Of a stretch of DNA of 26,597 nt, positions 1-7,162 are shown piece by piece. Below the pieces are notes generated by a model that saw nothing but the letters and a program-made list of their open reading frames with translations, was not told where the DNA came from and did not search any database. The stretch lies in IMG/VR virus record IMGVR_UViG_3300048113_000249, positions 1-26,597 of that record, one strand, 5' to 3'. The stretch's first letter is position 1. Every line of letters starts with the position of its first letter. Origin of the DNA: a virus. Made by a program: the position numbers and the translations under genes.

Positions 1-1153
1 CTTCTTCAACTTCTTCAGTTTCTTCAACCTCTTCAGTAGTTTCGTCAACTAAGCTTTCATTAATAGATGATGCAATATATTCAGCGTATTCTGATACAGA
101 CTGTAAATTTTCTTTTAAGTACTCAACGTATTCTAAAAGATTTTTATGAGTGTCAGTACCTTCATTATGAGATTCTGCTAAATAATCAGCGAAATCTTTA
201 ACTTTAGAAATACCTTCAGCTAAATGTTCAGAGTATTGAATACCTTGATCTAATTTTTCAGCTAGAGTCTCAGTATAAGATATACCTTGGTCTGCTTTTT
301 CAGCGACGTGTTCCGAATATTGGATTGACTCGTCTAATTTGCCAGCTAAATACTCAACATATTCTGAGAGGGTATTTACGCTTTCAACTATGTGATCGTT
401 GTGAGATTTTACATCTTCTAACGTTTCGTCTTCGTTTGTTGCGCCGATAGACTCTTTAATGCTTTTAATTTCATTAGCTAAGTACTCAGAATACTTATTG
501 AAATCTTCAGCTTTTACAAATTCTGCCATGTTTTTATTATTATTTGTTTCTATATTTGTTTCAGTAATTTCTTGTGCTACTTCAAGTGCTTCTTGGTTTT
601 CACCATTCATTTCATATATCCATAAACCAGAGTTATCATCAAATCCATAAGATTCGTTAACTCTTTTTAATTCAGCGTTGGCAAATCCAGGATCTGCTAC
701 TAAATCGTAAGTGAATAATTGTTTGATTTTTACCTTTCCGTTAGATTCAACGGCTCCGGCTGCTCTTGATGAGATTTGTAAGGGTACTCCAGCATCTACT
801 AGTGCTTTAGCTTGACGTCCTGCGTCAGTATCTAATAGTTTGATTTTACCTCTTACTTCTTTTGATTCTTTGTCGTAATATAATTCTTCAATTATGTGAG
901 ACACACTCTTAAGGGAAATATCGAATTGCTGAGGATGATCTAATTCTCCTAATAACTTAGAAGACTTGATCTTGTCTTGCAATGCTTCTATCTGAGGAAC
1001 GTATTCGCTCTCAGTATAGATACGATTGTTTTTATTCTTTTGGTCAATTTGACCAAAGATACCTTCTAGAATGTAATCTTTATTCTCAGTTTCAGCTACG
1101 CTTAGTTGAGATGAAGACATTTCAACAATTAATAAGTTGTTGTTCTTTGCCAT
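1..1153 (-). CDS. 21: Prohead core protease (gp21-like) fused to scaffold-like coiled coil, partial at 3' end
   Basis: The frame opens with ATG at 1153 and stays open for 384 codons to the window edge, so the C terminus is missing. Residues 1-208 resemble T4 gp21, the serine protease that matures the prohead. Visible motifs are GELDHP with a candidate catalytic His73, LQISSRAAG with Ser128/Ser129, and DLVADPGFANA near residue 150. T4 gp21 is about 212 residues, so everything after residue 208 is extra. That part (209-384) is highly charged, predicted helical, and carries roughly eight 14-residue repeats of the type YSEHLAEKLDQGIQ, ending in an acidic EETEEVEE tail. This resembles a scaffolding core protein (the role of T4 gp22). 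An internal ATG at 529 may start a separate scaffold product. It lies downstream of the portal gene, as in T4. The protease assignment is firm; the scaffold role is inferred. Confidence 0.9.
   Translation of the reverse strand, partial: MAKNNNLLIVEMSSSQLSVAETENKDYILEGIFGQIDQKNKNNRIYTESEYVPQIEALQDKIKSSKLLGELDHPQQFDISLKSVSHIIEELYYDKESKEVRGKIKLLDTDAGRQAKALVDAGVPLQISSRAAGAVESNGKVKIKQLFTYDLVADPGFANAELKRVNESYGFDDNSGLWIYEMNGENQEALEVAQEITETNIETNNNKNMAEFVKAEDFNKYSEYLANEIKSIKESIGATNEDETLEDVKSHNDHIVESVNTLSEYVEYLAGKLDESIQYSEHVAEKADQGISYTETLAEKLDQGIQYSEHLAEGISKVKDFADYLAESHNEGTDTHKNLLEYVEYLKENLQSVSEYAEYIASSINESLVDETTEEVEETEEVEE
50..361 (-). repeat. 14-residue (42-nt) degenerate tandem repeats in the gp21 C-terminal extension
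   Basis: Residues 265-368 of the protease-scaffold ORF are built from repeated units such as EYLAGKLDESIQ, YSEHVAEKADQGIS, YTETLAEKLDQGIQ and YSEHLAEGISKVKD. At least four are directly consecutive with exact 14-residue spacing and the others are offset. The period is two heptads, consistent with a coiled coil. DNA-level identity is only partial, so these look like old protein repeats rather than a recent tandem duplication. Confidence 0.8.
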
Positions 1154-1175
1154 AACTATGGTTTATCTATTTTTA

Positions 1176-1184
1176 TTATATATC
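1176..1184 (-). promoter_or_regulatory. Putative late promoter motif GATATATAA before gp21
   Basis: The minus strand reads AGATATATAATAAAA here, ending 22 nt before the gp21 ATG. It is one of six exact copies of GATATATAA in the window, five of them directly upstream of structural genes. By analogy with the T4 late promoter TATAAATA read by gp55, it is a candidate late promoter. Confidence 0.6.
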
Positions 1185-1214
1185 TATTTGTATTATGCAA
1201 TTATCTTAATATCT

Positions 1215-1556
1215 TTAGATGTCTAAATCCAGGCCGCCACCGTCTTTATCATCTTTCTTTTCTTCTTCACCTTCAGCTTCTTTTTCCTCTTCGGCGTCTT
1301 CGGCTGATTTATCTAAGAAATATGCTGTTAAAACATCCATTTCTCCTTCAGCAAATGCATCGTTTCCATATTCTTTATAGAAGTAATCCTTAAAATCGTT
1401 TTCAGTTTGGCAAGCAGTAATAGCTCCTAAAATTTCTGCAGATTTAATTATTTTACCAGAGTCTAACTTCTGATCTTCTACATATATCTTAGAATCTTCT
1501 CCAGCTTTTAGTGAATTTTCTGATACGAATTGTTCAAATGTTGTAATAATCTTCAT
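1215..1556 (-). CDS. Small acidic protein, possible prohead core component
   Basis: This 113-residue protein lies between portal (gp20) and protease (gp21), the position that gp67 and gp68, the small prohead core proteins, hold in T4. I see no sequence match to either. The N terminus has TFEQFVSE, a pattern reminiscent of the short N-terminal tags of many T4-like capsid-associated proteins, and a possible gp21-type cleavage site after the Glu. The last 35 residues are almost entirely Glu, Asp and Lys, with a GGG before the end. A core role rests on position and acidity only. A GATATATAA motif sits just 3 nt before the ATG. Confidence 0.7.
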   Translation of the reverse strand: MKIITTFEQFVSENSLKAGEDSKIYVEDQKLDSGKIIKSAEILGAITACQTENDFKDYFYKEYGNDAFAEGEMDVLTAYFLDKSAEDAEEEKEAEGEEEKKDDKDGGGLDLDI

Positions 1557-1559
1557 GTT

Positions 1560-1568
1560 TTATATATC
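1560..1568 (-). promoter_or_regulatory. Putative late promoter motif GATATATAA, 3 nt before the 113-residue ORF
   Basis: The minus strand reads GAGATATATAAAAC followed directly by ATG at 1556. If this is a -10-type element, transcription would begin at or inside the start codon. That implies a leaderless mRNA or a different role for the motif at this site. Confidence 0.5.
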
Positions 1569-1597
1569 TCTTTTTCTTAGCTATCTAGGGTTATTCA

Positions 1598-3196
1598 TTA
1601 AAAGCCCATTCCGTCGTCCTCTGGTTCAGGCTCATCGGCTGCTGATTTTCTTTCTTTTGCTTTAAATGCGTCGTTAGCTCTAATCTCATCATCAGATAAT
1701 TTCAAGTACTTTCTAACTAAGTATTCTTGATCGAAGTAGTATTCTTCTTCCATAGTTTCTTGGTTAGTTGTCATTAAACTATCTCTCATACTTGAAATGA
1801 AGTCTAATCTTAACTGCATAATTTCTTGCTCTTTTAATTCAGCAAACATATTCTCTTCATTATACCTTAAGGCTACTTGAGTTTTAAACTGAGGATCGTC
1901 AGTAAACTCTGGGTACTTAAGACACATTTGAATGTATAATGGTTTAACTAAGATTTCTTGGAAGACTGATCTTAATCTTTTAATAAACTTACCGAATTTA
2001 ATTTCATCTCTAACCATACCATCACCTGCTAATGCATAGTCACCGCCATCATCTTCGTATAAGAATCTGTTGTAAGGTATTTTAGAAACCTCTTTAAGTT
2101 TATCTTGGAAGTATTTAACTGCTTCAGTATCTGAAAGATCTGGTCCTTCAGAACTAAGAGTTTCAATTTCTGGTGTTTCTCCATCTTTAGAAGGTAACCA
2201 GTATTCTTTAGAGAATTGTAACATTGGCTTACCATCAGTTTCTAATGTTCCTGATTCAAAGTCAAAGTCAACTACCTCTTTATAGTTATTCATTAACTGA
2301 GCTAACGATTGCTTTGCTCTAGTTTTAGATTTACCACCTACAGGTATAATAAACTTCATTCTGAATGAAGCATTGGTCACTGCCCAGATTACTCTGGTGT
2401 GTTCCATAATTCTAAGTAGGTTAAATGATCTAATTAATCTTTCAACGTAACTAACTCTAGATGCTGTTGAAAGTGAAGAATAAGAAATGTAAATGATTTG
2501 AGAATCATATAACACTCTTTCTTTTACTGGATCATCTTTATATTGTACCCAAACTTTCTTACCATCATCTTTATTGTAACCAGGCATTAGAGTTACAGGA
2601 TCTATCTCTTTAAAACCTATAATCTCCTTTTGGTCTGGGGAATAAATTATTTCAAATGATAAGTAACCATCTACTAAGAACTTTCTAAAGAAGTACCATG
2701 CTGATTGTTCACCATTAAAACCAAAGTAGTGATAGATTTGTCTAAAGTATTTGTTAAGGTCTTTTTGTACATCATCTGATACATCGAGTCCCATAATCTC
2801 AGGTTGGCAAAAGAAGTTTTTATCATCGTATACCACTGCTTCATCACAAAGTATATCTAGAATATCTTCTACCTCATCGTTCATTGAGAACCTTCTTAAT
2901 TCATCTCTCTTTCCAGGGTAATCAGTATCAAAGAACGGTACGTTCTTCTTCATGTTTATATCTCCCATGGATAGTGCAGCAAATGCACCGTAAATATCGT
3001 CATTATCTAATCCGAACGGGTTCATCTCTCTGTAACCGAACTGATCTTCCATTGGACCAATCGCTTGAGACTGTCTAAGTACCATGTCATCATAACGCAT
3101 ACCAAAAGAACTTAGCGTCTTCAAAGCATTGGAGAGGCTAAATGGTCTTGAGTTAGAACTAAGTGGTCCGTTTCGTTTGTCAGTAAATCCTGCCAT
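1598..3196 (-). CDS. 20: Portal vertex protein gp20
   Basis: At 532 residues this is close to T4 gp20 (524). The portal forms the dodecameric ring at the capsid vertex through which DNA enters and to which the neck binds. Recognisable gp20-type segments include NFFCQPEI near residue 126, FRKFLVDGYLSFEIIY near 166, and IGFKEIDPVTLMPGY near 193, followed by the helix-rich wing and crown. The C terminus is acidic (EPEPEDD). The gene order portal, small acidic protein, protease matches the T4 head operon. A GATATATAA motif lies 20 nt upstream of the ATG, so the gene may start its own late transcript. Confidence 0.93.
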   Translation of the reverse strand: MAGFTDKRNGPLSSNSRPFSLSNALKTLSSFGMRYDDMVLRQSQAIGPMEDQFGYREMNPFGLDNDDIYGAFAALSMGDINMKKNVPFFDTDYPGKRDELRRFSMNDEVEDILDILCDEAVVYDDKNFFCQPEIMGLDVSDDVQKDLNKYFRQIYHYFGFNGEQSAWYFFRKFLVDGYLSFEIIYSPDQKEIIGFKEIDPVTLMPGYNKDDGKKVWVQYKDDPVKERVLYDSQIIYISYSSLSTASRVSYVERLIRSFNLLRIMEHTRVIWAVTNASFRMKFIIPVGGKSKTRAKQSLAQLMNNYKEVVDFDFESGTLETDGKPMLQFSKEYWLPSKDGETPEIETLSSEGPDLSDTEAVKYFQDKLKEVSKIPYNRFLYEDDGGDYALAGDGMVRDEIKFGKFIKRLRSVFQEILVKPLYIQMCLKYPEFTDDPQFKTQVALRYNEENMFAELKEQEIMQLRLDFISSMRDSLMTTNQETMEEEYYFDQEYLVRKYLKLSDDEIRANDAFKAKERKSAADEPEPEDDGMGF

Positions 3197-3216
3197 AATA
3201 TAGTATTATTTCTGTT

Positions 3217-3225
3217 TTATATATC
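3217..3225 (-). promoter_or_regulatory. Putative late promoter motif GATATATAA before gp20
   Basis: The minus strand reads GAGATATATAAAACAG. It lies directly after the stop codon of the upstream 198-residue gene and 20 nt before the portal ATG. The spacing suits a promoter with a short leader. Confidence 0.6.
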
Positions 3226-3822
3226 TCATTTATTTAGATGGTTTCTGAAGGCTGCTCTTATCTTGCCAACTGATGAGCCATTTAGCTCTAAAAAGTCGCA
3301 AAGCGCTATCTCAGCCCATCGTTCGTATGCCACTACAACTTGTTGAGATTTACGAGTTGTTGCATATTGTCTAATTGCAAAATCAAAGCCATATCTCTTT
3401 AGGAATGATTTAGCTCCTTGATATGATAATGATAATGGTCCTTGTGCTCTAGCGTTCTCCATTTTAGCACCTCTATTCTGTCCGTTGATATAGCCCTTAT
3501 ATTGCTCATAGACAAAATCTAAGAGGTCTTGCTTTACAGGGACTGGTAACATATTAAGATTAATACCCATGTCATTACCTGTGTCTGAGCGGTTCAGTGC
3601 CAATACTACTGGATTACTGTCCCACCATTCTGCTGCAATAGGGTTCTCATATCTAAACACATATATCTTACCTTGTTGGAATGGACCTGCTGATCTAGCT
3701 ACTGCTTTTTCTCTAACAGCTTTTTTAGAAGTATTAAACCAATCTTCTGCTGCACTGGCTGCTCTTGCCATTCCTCCAGCGTCTTTACTTAATTGTGATA
3801 TGTTTTTCTTTATCTCTCCCAT
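3226..3822 (-). CDS. Conserved T4-like protein of unknown function
   Basis: This 198-residue protein has a central stretch with FRYENPIAAEWWD followed by GINLNMLPVPVKQDLLD. The pattern of a hydrophobic strand, an aromatic pair and then GxNLxxLP recurs in uncharacterised T4-like phage proteins, which are often assigned to the virion. The N terminus (about residues 1-45) is helical and Ala-rich. The C terminus is basic. Its ATG overlaps the stop of the gp4-like gene by one base, so the two are probably translationally coupled, and it directly precedes the portal gene. A head or neck assembly role is inferred from position. A DNA end-protein or other terminal protein cannot be excluded. Confidence 0.6.
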   Translation of the reverse strand: MGEIKKNISQLSKDAGGMARAASAAEDWFNTSKKAVREKAVARSAGPFQQGKIYVFRYENPIAAEWWDSNPVVLALNRSDTGNDMGINLNMLPVPVKQDLLDFVYEQYKGYINGQNRGAKMENARAQGPLSLSYQGAKSFLKRYGFDFAIRQYATTRKSQQVVVAYERWAEIALCDFLELNGSSVGKIRAAFRNHLNK

Positions 3823-4301
3823 TATTTAAGCGTCTTTTCAGTTAAGACTATAAATCGCCAACCTCTGTTTTCACACCAGGCATTTGCATAAGCATATTTA
3901 TCTCTATTTTTAATATACTGTTCTGCTAAAAATTTATAGGAGTTAAGTGCCTTTTTAGATTTCTTTAAAGGCGGTTTAGGTTTTTTAATCTGTGCTTCTG
4001 GCTTTATTTCAACTAGCCATTCTACTGGTGGCTCATCGCCAGTACCAGCTGTTTTCATATAAAAGTCCGGATAATAAATGTGTTCTTTTTTATCCGCAGT
4101 CCACCTGTATTTAATTTTAACAGGTTCACTTGACCATTTTAATACATTATCTTTAGTATCGCACATAATACAGAACTTTCTTTCCCAAGAGGAACGATAA
4201 ATGATCGGCGTTGGGCCGATATACTTATCTGGATTTTCAGGAGTAAAATACCCCTGTACAAATCCTGAATTGCCACTAGGTTTTAAGTTCTTTATTGACA
4301 T
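3822..4301 (-). CDS. 4: Head completion nuclease-fold protein gp4
   Basis: At 159 residues this matches T4 gp4 (about 150) along its length. Shared elements are IIYRSSWERKFC (residues 33-44), the SEP segment near 58-60, YYPDFYMK (76-83), WLVEIKPEA (95-103) and the C-terminal NRGWRFIVLTEKTL. The family has a TnsA-like nuclease fold. Glu40, Asp79, Glu98 and Lys100 are the likely active-site positions. In T4 the protein is needed to finish filled heads so that tails can join. It begins directly next to the gp55 stop codon and ends overlapping the next gene, forming a tight gp55-gp4-198aa unit. Confidence 0.88.
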   Translation of the reverse strand: MSIKNLKPSGNSGFVQGYFTPENPDKYIGPTPIIYRSSWERKFCIMCDTKDNVLKWSSEPVKIKYRWTADKKEHIYYPDFYMKTAGTGDEPPVEWLVEIKPEAQIKKPKPPLKKSKKALNSYKFLAEQYIKNRDKYAYANAWCENRGWRFIVLTEKTLK

Positions 4302-4678
4302 TAAATATTAAACATTCCGGATTCGCCATCACCACCTCTAGTGTTAATACGATCCATTGACATTGTGTTTTTATATTTCGTTGGATGAATTTTATTCCAG
4401 CCCTTTGCATAACCTCTCTTTGCAATCTCTGTAAAGTATGCAAATGCATTGGTATATTTAGGGTTAAAATTTCTCCAGTACTTAAGAAGGTCTAATATAG
4501 CAAACTGCATACAATCATTCTTGTCGTCTTCGTTTAAATATACTAGTTTTCTAATTGCTCTTTCAGCGATTAGTATCAACATCTTCTCAGCGTCTTTCGT
4601 TAACTTATCATCTTCTAAAGATAATACAATCTGATTGTACAAATCTTTGTTATTTAAATAATTCTTTTTTCTAGGCAC
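4301..4678 (-). CDS. 55: Late-transcription sigma factor gp55-like
   Basis: This 125-residue protein resembles the front two thirds of T4 gp55 (185 residues). It has NYLNNKDLYNQI at residues 6-17, a LILIAERAIRKL helix, and NAFAYFTEIAKRGYAKGWNKI near 77-97, matching the T4 NNKEL, IMLIAEG and NPHAYITQA segments. gp55 directs host RNA polymerase to late promoters. The start is GTG at 4678: an in-frame stop lies five codons upstream and the first ATG would remove the conserved N terminus. The C terminus GESGMFNI may replace the T4 sliding-clamp-binding tail. A strong terminator sits just upstream, so the gene needs its own promoter in 4679-4711. Confidence 0.82.
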   Translation of the reverse strand: MPRKKNYLNNKDLYNQIVLSLEDDKLTKDAEKMLILIAERAIRKLVYLNEDDKNDCMQFAILDLLKYWRNFNPKYTNAFAYFTEIAKRGYAKGWNKIHPTKYKNTMSMDRINTRGGDGESGMFNI

Positions 4679-4712
4679 AGTAGTTAATTTCTATTTGATT
4701 ACTAGTTATATG

Positions 4713-4744
4713 AAAAAAAGCCCATTTGTTTCGAATGGGCTTTT
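4713..4744 (-). terminator. Intrinsic terminator after the 398-residue ORF
   Basis: The stem is GCCCATT (4720-4726) pairing with AATGGGC (4734-4740) around a 7-nt loop. Read on the minus strand it is followed by seven T. An A/T extension on both sides makes it potentially bidirectional. It separates the upstream structural genes from gp55. Confidence 0.85.
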
Positions 4745-4769
4745 CAGTCAGTATGTTAAGAGAGTATGA

Positions 4770-5966
4770 TTATACTGTGTCTTCGGATGAAATGTTAATC
4801 TTATACTTTTCTACTCTAAATGGTTTGTTTTCTACAAACACAGTTAAAATATCATTTTTACCTGCTTGGTTAAATTCTACAGAGTCTACTTTAACAGCAC
4901 TATCTTCTGCAATACCTTCAACTCCTGATTTTAATGTAGCATCTACATATCCATCTTCGATCGTTAGTGTATCATTTTCTAGGGCTTCAACTTCTTCGCT
5001 AATTCTAGTAATTTCAGAACCTATTAAGTTATCTGCTGCTTTAATGTCCGGTATGTTTCTATCAGCTTCTGCTAATCTACCCTTTTGGTCATATAAGAAA
5101 GATAGCATCTCTTTGTAAAGATTTATCTTTTCTAATTTTTTACCTGTTGATATTGCTGCAGATTCTAAAAGATCTTTAAACTGTTCAGTAATATCTGCTC
5201 CAGTTTGTTCTTTTACGTAGTCTATTGCTGCATCACTTAGCATTTTTTCAAAGCTAGCTAATTTAGTAGTTTCGTTTACTCTGAATACAAAAGCATTTTT
5301 CTCTGCTCTCATAGTTACTACAGTAACGTCTCCTTGTGTAGCTTCAGTTACAAAATCTAAAACTTTATATGAGTTATAGTTTTCACATGCTAATTGAAAT
5401 GCTTCGATTAATTTCTTATCTGCATATTTAATATATGCTGATGCAAAGAATACTTCAGATAGTTTATCTTGAGAACCAATTGGCATTTCGATATTACCTG
5501 CTTTATATAAGTTTTCGTTTACGTCGTATGAAAATTTTACTGTTAGGCTATTAGCTTTCGCTTCGTTTATTGCAGCTTTAGTAAGATTGATTTCTTTATT
5601 AGCTTCTGTTAAGGCTCCGGATTTTTCATCTTTGCCATAAGAAATTCTAAGTTCTTTTGCAGTCTTTTCTAGGAATGTCAGCTTTTCAGTTAGAGCTAAA
5701 TAGTTATCAAAATTTTCTATTGAACCTTCTTGTATTTTAGTTACTGAAGATTTAGCATTGTAATCATAGTAAAAAGAGATACCAGATTCGTTAATATCGA
5801 ATATTTTACCTGCTGCAACTAGAGTTCTAAAAGTATCATTAGTTTCAGTGATAGCTTCAATATGACTTCCTGTGATTTTAAAATCACCTCCAGCTGCATG
5901 GAAGATATAACCTTGTCCTTGTTCTAGAATTGGTGATTTAATTTCTTTGTTAAATGTATTTGTCAT
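4770..5966 (-). CDS. Unknown late (probable virion) protein, 398 residues
   Basis: I do not recognise this family. The protein begins MTNTFNKEIKSPIL, is rich in Lys, Glu and Ala, and has a long helical middle (about residues 90-150 and 270-345, with ALTEKLTFLEKTAKEL and ISEEVEALEND) that may be coiled coil, flanked by beta-rich ends. A longer frame exists from TTG at 6002. The ATG at 5966 is preferred because it has the A-rich leader typical here and does not run into the upstream stop. It sits between a possible tail-completion gene and a terminator, with a variant late motif (GATATATAC) upstream. A virion role is inferred from context only. Confidence 0.7.
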   Translation of the reverse strand: MTNTFNKEIKSPILEQGQGYIFHAAGGDFKITGSHIEAITETNDTFRTLVAAGKIFDINESGISFYYDYNAKSSVTKIQEGSIENFDNYLALTEKLTFLEKTAKELRISYGKDEKSGALTEANKEINLTKAAINEAKANSLTVKFSYDVNENLYKAGNIEMPIGSQDKLSEVFFASAYIKYADKKLIEAFQLACENYNSYKVLDFVTEATQGDVTVVTMRAEKNAFVFRVNETTKLASFEKMLSDAAIDYVKEQTGADITEQFKDLLESAAISTGKKLEKINLYKEMLSFLYDQKGRLAEADRNIPDIKAADNLIGSEITRISEEVEALENDTLTIEDGYVDATLKSGVEGIAEDSAVKVDSVEFNQAGKNDILTVFVENKPFRVEKYKINISSEDTV

Positions 5967-5991
5967 TATCAAATTTTTATGTTTTCTTAAT

Positions 5992-6000
5992 GTATATATC
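5992..6000 (-). promoter_or_regulatory. Variant late motif GATATATAC before the 398-residue ORF
   Basis: One base differs from the GATATATAA consensus. The motif lies 25 nt upstream of the ATG at 5966 and overlaps the stop codon of the preceding gene. Confidence 0.45.
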
Positions 6001-7084
6001 AATCATTTTCTTCATCTAGTTTCTCACCCCATGGAAATTGCTTTGCTTTCACTTCGTAGTTGTCTCCCATTAGCGCACTATTTGGATTACCCATGCCCGG
6101 TGTAGTTAGATTACTATTACCAATAGCAAACATTCTATTAGATTGTTTTCTACGTCTACTAAGACGTTTAATTTGAGATTCTGTTGTTAATTGCTTTCCT
6201 AATGTTTCTAAAATAACAGGGTCTGTTACGTTAATACCAGTCTCAGTTTTAATCCACTCTTCTCCATTAGATTCCCATTTAGCTGGTTCATAATTATCAT
6301 AATATACTCTAGGAAATGCGGTTGCATCTAAGAATCCATTAGGATCTATATAGTCTCCAACAGTACCATTAGCATAAGAAGTTCTAGTGAATTTTCTATA
6401 AACATCTTCTTCAAAATCAAATGATGGTATAAATGAATTAATTTCTAATGAGAAACTAACTTTATGATTTTGTTTATCATCAAATGAATATTCAACAGGT
6501 CTTTCTTGTTCATAATCATCTGGCATCATATACTCAGATGTAATTCTATAAGTACCCTCTTCTAAATGACCAGCATCTACATGATAGAAATTAGCTTTGT
6601 ACATTTTTTTTACAATAGCCTCTGTAACTTTAAATAGATCTAATTGGCTTGATACTAAAATTTCAACATCAACTCCAATTGTACATGGTATCATTTCAAA
6701 TTCTGCAACATAGCCTTCCATTAGGCCATCTTCATTCATCATCATATAATGACCCATATTTCTTTTGTTAACTAATTTAGATGGATCTACTGCAAACGAT
6801 GATAGATTTACAATACCTCTTGGTACTTTATCGTAATTACCGTCTGCAAACTCTCCGTTAGGATCACAGCTTTCGCCATTTGCATTAGAAAACAAGAAAC
6901 TATCTTTCATAAAATTCTCATCTCCAGATACTGCATAAAAGAAAGGCACATCAATTTCTGCCCTTTCATCATTACTGATCTGTCTATAAAAACTAAGTTT
7001 ACTATTAAGATCAGCTAATAAGCCGACAATAACATGTCTAATAACTGAATCGTCTTTGTTGAATTTTAAATTATATGTAGCCAT
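5999..7084 (-). CDS. Probable tail/neck structural protein, possibly gp15-like sheath-completion protein
   Basis: This 361-residue protein has the segment order of the T4-like gp15 (tail sheath stabiliser and completion) group as I recall it. An N-terminal helix (DSVIRHVIVGLLADLN) is followed by a strand with IDVPFFYAV, then VPRGIVNLSSFAVDP, then IPCTIGVDVEILV and a helix DLFKVTEAIVKKMYK. No single motif is diagnostic, and T4 gp15 is shorter (272). The C-terminal 60 residues are basic then acidic (LSRRRKQSNR), perhaps a disordered arm. A GATATATAA motif lies 3 nt before the ATG and a terminator lies just upstream, so this gene probably starts a transcript. It is structural with good probability; the gp15 identity is tentative. 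Confidence 0.55.
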   Translation of the reverse strand: MATYNLKFNKDDSVIRHVIVGLLADLNSKLSFYRQISNDERAEIDVPFFYAVSGDENFMKDSFLFSNANGESCDPNGEFADGNYDKVPRGIVNLSSFAVDPSKLVNKRNMGHYMMMNEDGLMEGYVAEFEMIPCTIGVDVEILVSSQLDLFKVTEAIVKKMYKANFYHVDAGHLEEGTYRITSEYMMPDDYEQERPVEYSFDDKQNHKVSFSLEINSFIPSFDFEEDVYRKFTRTSYANGTVGDYIDPNGFLDATAFPRVYYDNYEPAKWESNGEEWIKTETGINVTDPVILETLGKQLTTESQIKRLSRRRKQSNRMFAIGNSNLTTPGMGNPNSALMGDNYEVKAKQFPWGEKLDEEND

Positions 7085-7087
7085 AGG

Positions 7088-7096
7088 TTATATATC
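7088..7096 (-). promoter_or_regulatory. Putative late promoter motif GATATATAA, 3 nt before the 361-residue ORF
   Basis: The minus strand reads GAAGATATATAACCT then ATG. It shares with the site at 1560-1568 a 3-nt gap to the start codon. It follows the terminator at 7113-7144, so a promoter is needed about here. Confidence 0.55.
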
Positions 7097-7112
7097 TTCA
7101 TTTACTGGAAAC

Positions 7113-7144
7113 AAAAATGGCCAATATTTCTATTGGCCATTTTT
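7113..7144 (-). terminator. Intrinsic terminator after the 248-residue ORF
   Basis: A perfect 14-bp inverted repeat (AAAAATGGCCAATA at 7113-7126, TATTGGCCATTTTT at 7131-7144) with a 4-nt loop. On the minus strand it ends in five T. The A/T flanks are symmetrical, so it could act in both directions. Confidence 0.88.
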
Positions 7145-7162
7145 AATTAAATTTAATTATAG

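Noticed and set aside
50-361. CRISPR-like or DNA-level tandem repeat array
   Set aside because: The periodicity is at protein level (14 residues) within an open frame, and DNA copies are diverged with no spacers.
2029-2235. Minus-strand 68-codon frame inside the portal gene
   Set aside because: It is in another frame of a conserved gene with no plausible start context of its own.
5967-6002. TTG start at 6002 for the 398-residue ORF
   Set aside because: It would overlap the stop of the upstream gene, and a well-placed ATG with an A-rich leader follows 12 codons later.
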